From assembly GCA_027622375.1 (NCBI GenBank), contig JAQCAB010000003.1, forward strand, positions 89,139-153,138: a DNA stretch of 64,000 nt. Reading direction: 5' to 3'. The notes beneath the pieces were generated by a model. The model saw nothing but the letters and a program-made list of their open reading frames with translations, ran no database searches and was not told where the DNA came from. Positions 62,424 through 64,000 of the stretch are shown piece by piece (the stretch's first letter is position 1; each line of letters opens with the position of its first letter). The translations under genes and the position numbers were made by a program. Origin of the DNA: Bacteroidota bacterium (lineage in GTDB: Bacteria; Bacteroidota; Ignavibacteria; UBA10030; UBA8401).

Positions 62424-63692
62424 TTGAATAAACAAATTGTCGTATTTTATATTAAACTTTACTTAATAGAAGGCACTATAATTAAAAATATAAAATTAAA
62501 AATATTGCAAATTGGTTTCCTAATTTTCATAACAACTGTTTCCTACGGGCAATGGCAGCAATGCTCCGGAACCGAAGCTCTAAATATGCAATCCCTTTTG
62601 ACAAAAGGAAATTATAATTTTGCAGGTGGTCAAACCGGGGCTTACCTTTCAACTAACAGTGGCGCGAGCTATTCGTTATCTAATAGTGGTAATGATGCGG
62701 TTGGTCCGACTCGTGGGTTTGCAAGTGACAATAATTATATTTATACCTGTACAAGTCAGGGGGTTTTTAGAAGTGCAGATAATGGCGCGACTTGGATTTC
62801 AAAAAACACCGGATTAACAAACTTGCTAACTAGTGGAATTATTAAAGTGGGTTCATATTTATTTGTAGTTGGTCCAACCGGAGTTTCAAAATCAAATAAT
62901 CAAGGAGAAAGTTGGAGCACTGCTGGATTATCAGCAACTGATGTACGATGTATTGCTGCAATCCAAGACACGTTGTTTGTTGGAACAAATGGTTCAGGAA
63001 TTTATAAAAGTATTGATTTTGGAATAAACTGGATTCCAATAAATAATGGTTTGACTTCAACAAATTTTAGAGCTATAGAAAGTAAGGGAAATATACTTTT
63101 TTCTGGTGGACAAATTGGTACCGGGGTTTTTCGTTCAACAGATTTTGGTGCGAGTTGGACTTTGCTTTCAGGTGGACTTTCGTCAGGATCTTACAGAGGT
63201 TTTGCAAGTAACGGTCAGTTAATTATTGCGGGATCTTTTGGAGGAGGTGTTTTTTATTCGACAGACAACGGAAATAATTGGACAGCAATTAATACTGGTT
63301 TAACCGATTTAACTATTTTTGATTTAGAGCTTAACAGTACTCATATAATTGCGGCAACTAATACTCAAGGCGTTTTTCGATTTCCATTATCGAGTTTAAA
63401 TTTATCAACTGGTATTCAAAAATCTTTAAATGAAAATGATTTTACTTTTTATCCAAATCCATTTAACAATTCTGTAACTGTAGAAATTAATTTAATTTCT
63501 AACAAACAAGTATCATTGTTAATTTATAATTCGATTGGACAACTCGTTGAAACCACATTAAATAATTTGGAATTGCCAGCTGGAACCTATAAACACAAAC
63601 TTGGTTTCTCTTCATTGCCAAGTGGGTTTTATACTGCAGTTTTGAAAACCAACAAAGAAGTTGTTACAAAAAAAATGATGTATTTAAAATAA
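62424..63692 (+). CDS. BNR/sortilin-like beta-propeller protein with T9SS sorting domain
   Basis: Repeated GVFRSADNGATW / GIYKSIDFGINW / GVFRSTDFGASW / GVFYSTDNGNNW; C-terminal FYPNPFNNSVTVEI...GFYTAVLKTNKEVVTKKMMYLK. Confidence 0.85.
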   Translation: MNKQIVVFYIKLYLIEGTIIKNIKLKILQIGFLIFITTVSYGQWQQCSGTEALNMQSLLTKGNYNFAGGQTGAYLSTNSGASYSLSNSGNDAVGPTRGFASDNNYIYTCTSQGVFRSADNGATWISKNTGLTNLLTSGIIKVGSYLFVVGPTGVSKSNNQGESWSTAGLSATDVRCIAAIQDTLFVGTNGSGIYKSIDFGINWIPINNGLTSTNFRAIESKGNILFSGGQIGTGVFRSTDFGASWTLLSGGLSSGSYRGFASNGQLIIAGSFGGGVFYSTDNGNNWTAINTGLTDLTIFDLELNSTHIIAATNTQGVFRFPLSSLNLSTGIQKSLNENDFTFYPNPFNNSVTVEINLISNKQVSLLIYNSIGQLVETTLNNLELPAGTYKHKLGFSSLPSGFYTAVLKTNKEVVTKKMMYLK

Positions 63693-63726
63693 GCTGTCTA
63701 TCAATTTCTTATTGATAATTCCTTCA

Positions 63727-64000
63727 TCAGTTTCTATTAGGTAGTGATAAAGCTCTTTTAGTTTGGTGCCAAGAAATTAATTTTCCATCAGCAATTTGGT
63801 ACCATTCTTCAAAAACTCCTGAGGGGCCAGTAAATCTAGCATTAACATATTCACCTCTATCTGCGTTGGTTGGTTTTGTAGCGAAAGCATAATTAATTGT
63901 CCATCCCCACTCTTGTTTTTTTGCAAGAGTTTCTTGATAGTCTTTTTCAATATAATCAGCAAAAGCTTGAGGACCTACAAAAACTTCTCCTTTTTCATTT
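63727..64000 (-). CDS. Conserved hypothetical protein, 5' end beyond window
   Basis: Open minus frame NEKGEVFVGPQAFADYIEKDYQETLAKKQEWGWTINYAFATKPTNADRGEYVNARFTGPSGVFEEWYQIADGKLISWHQTKRALSLPNRN* absent from the ORF track, which lists a different frame (63777-63962). Confidence 0.75.
   Translation of the reverse strand, partial: NEKGEVFVGPQAFADYIEKDYQETLAKKQEWGWTINYAFATKPTNADRGEYVNARFTGPSGVFEEWYQIADGKLISWHQTKRALSLPNRN

Overview
AT-rich bacterial chromosome segment, most consistent with Ignavibacteria or a related Bacteroidota/Chlorobi lineage. This is judged from type IX secretion C-terminal signals of the form FxLxQNxPNPFNPSTTI, PorV-like and TonB-dependent proteins, and gene content; no search was run. 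Most of the window is housekeeping, with a long co-oriented minus-strand run from about 0.8 to 29 kb: apt, glnN, an Lrp regulator, a split methylmalonyl-CoA mutase, mutL, dipeptide epimerase, ftsY, pgsA, purF, nadB, coaE, rny, zapA, pheT/pheS, rplT/rpmI/infC/thrS, DPP-IV, four tRNAs, greA, yajC and tgt. The rest holds hppA, tRNA-Phe, an asparaginase-DERA-ALDH16 operon, a TonB receptor/large surface protein/PorV-like trio, an ABC exporter, asnS, nadA, folB/folK/dNK, gltX, porin, TerC and antiporter genes. No CRISPR array, phage, transposon or defence system was seen. The most interesting items are a ~225-nt rod-like structured RNA between zapA and rny (6S RNA candidate), an infC gene that appears to start at AUU, an 84-bp in-frame duplication of exactly four heptads in a ZapB-like coiled coil, a nested palindrome upstream of the Lrp gene that precedes glnN, a eukaryote-type DERA coupled to a two-domain ALDH16, the TonB/surface/PorV trio, and two probable gene remnants (NapC/NrfH-like cytochrome and FMN-binding PPOX-like).
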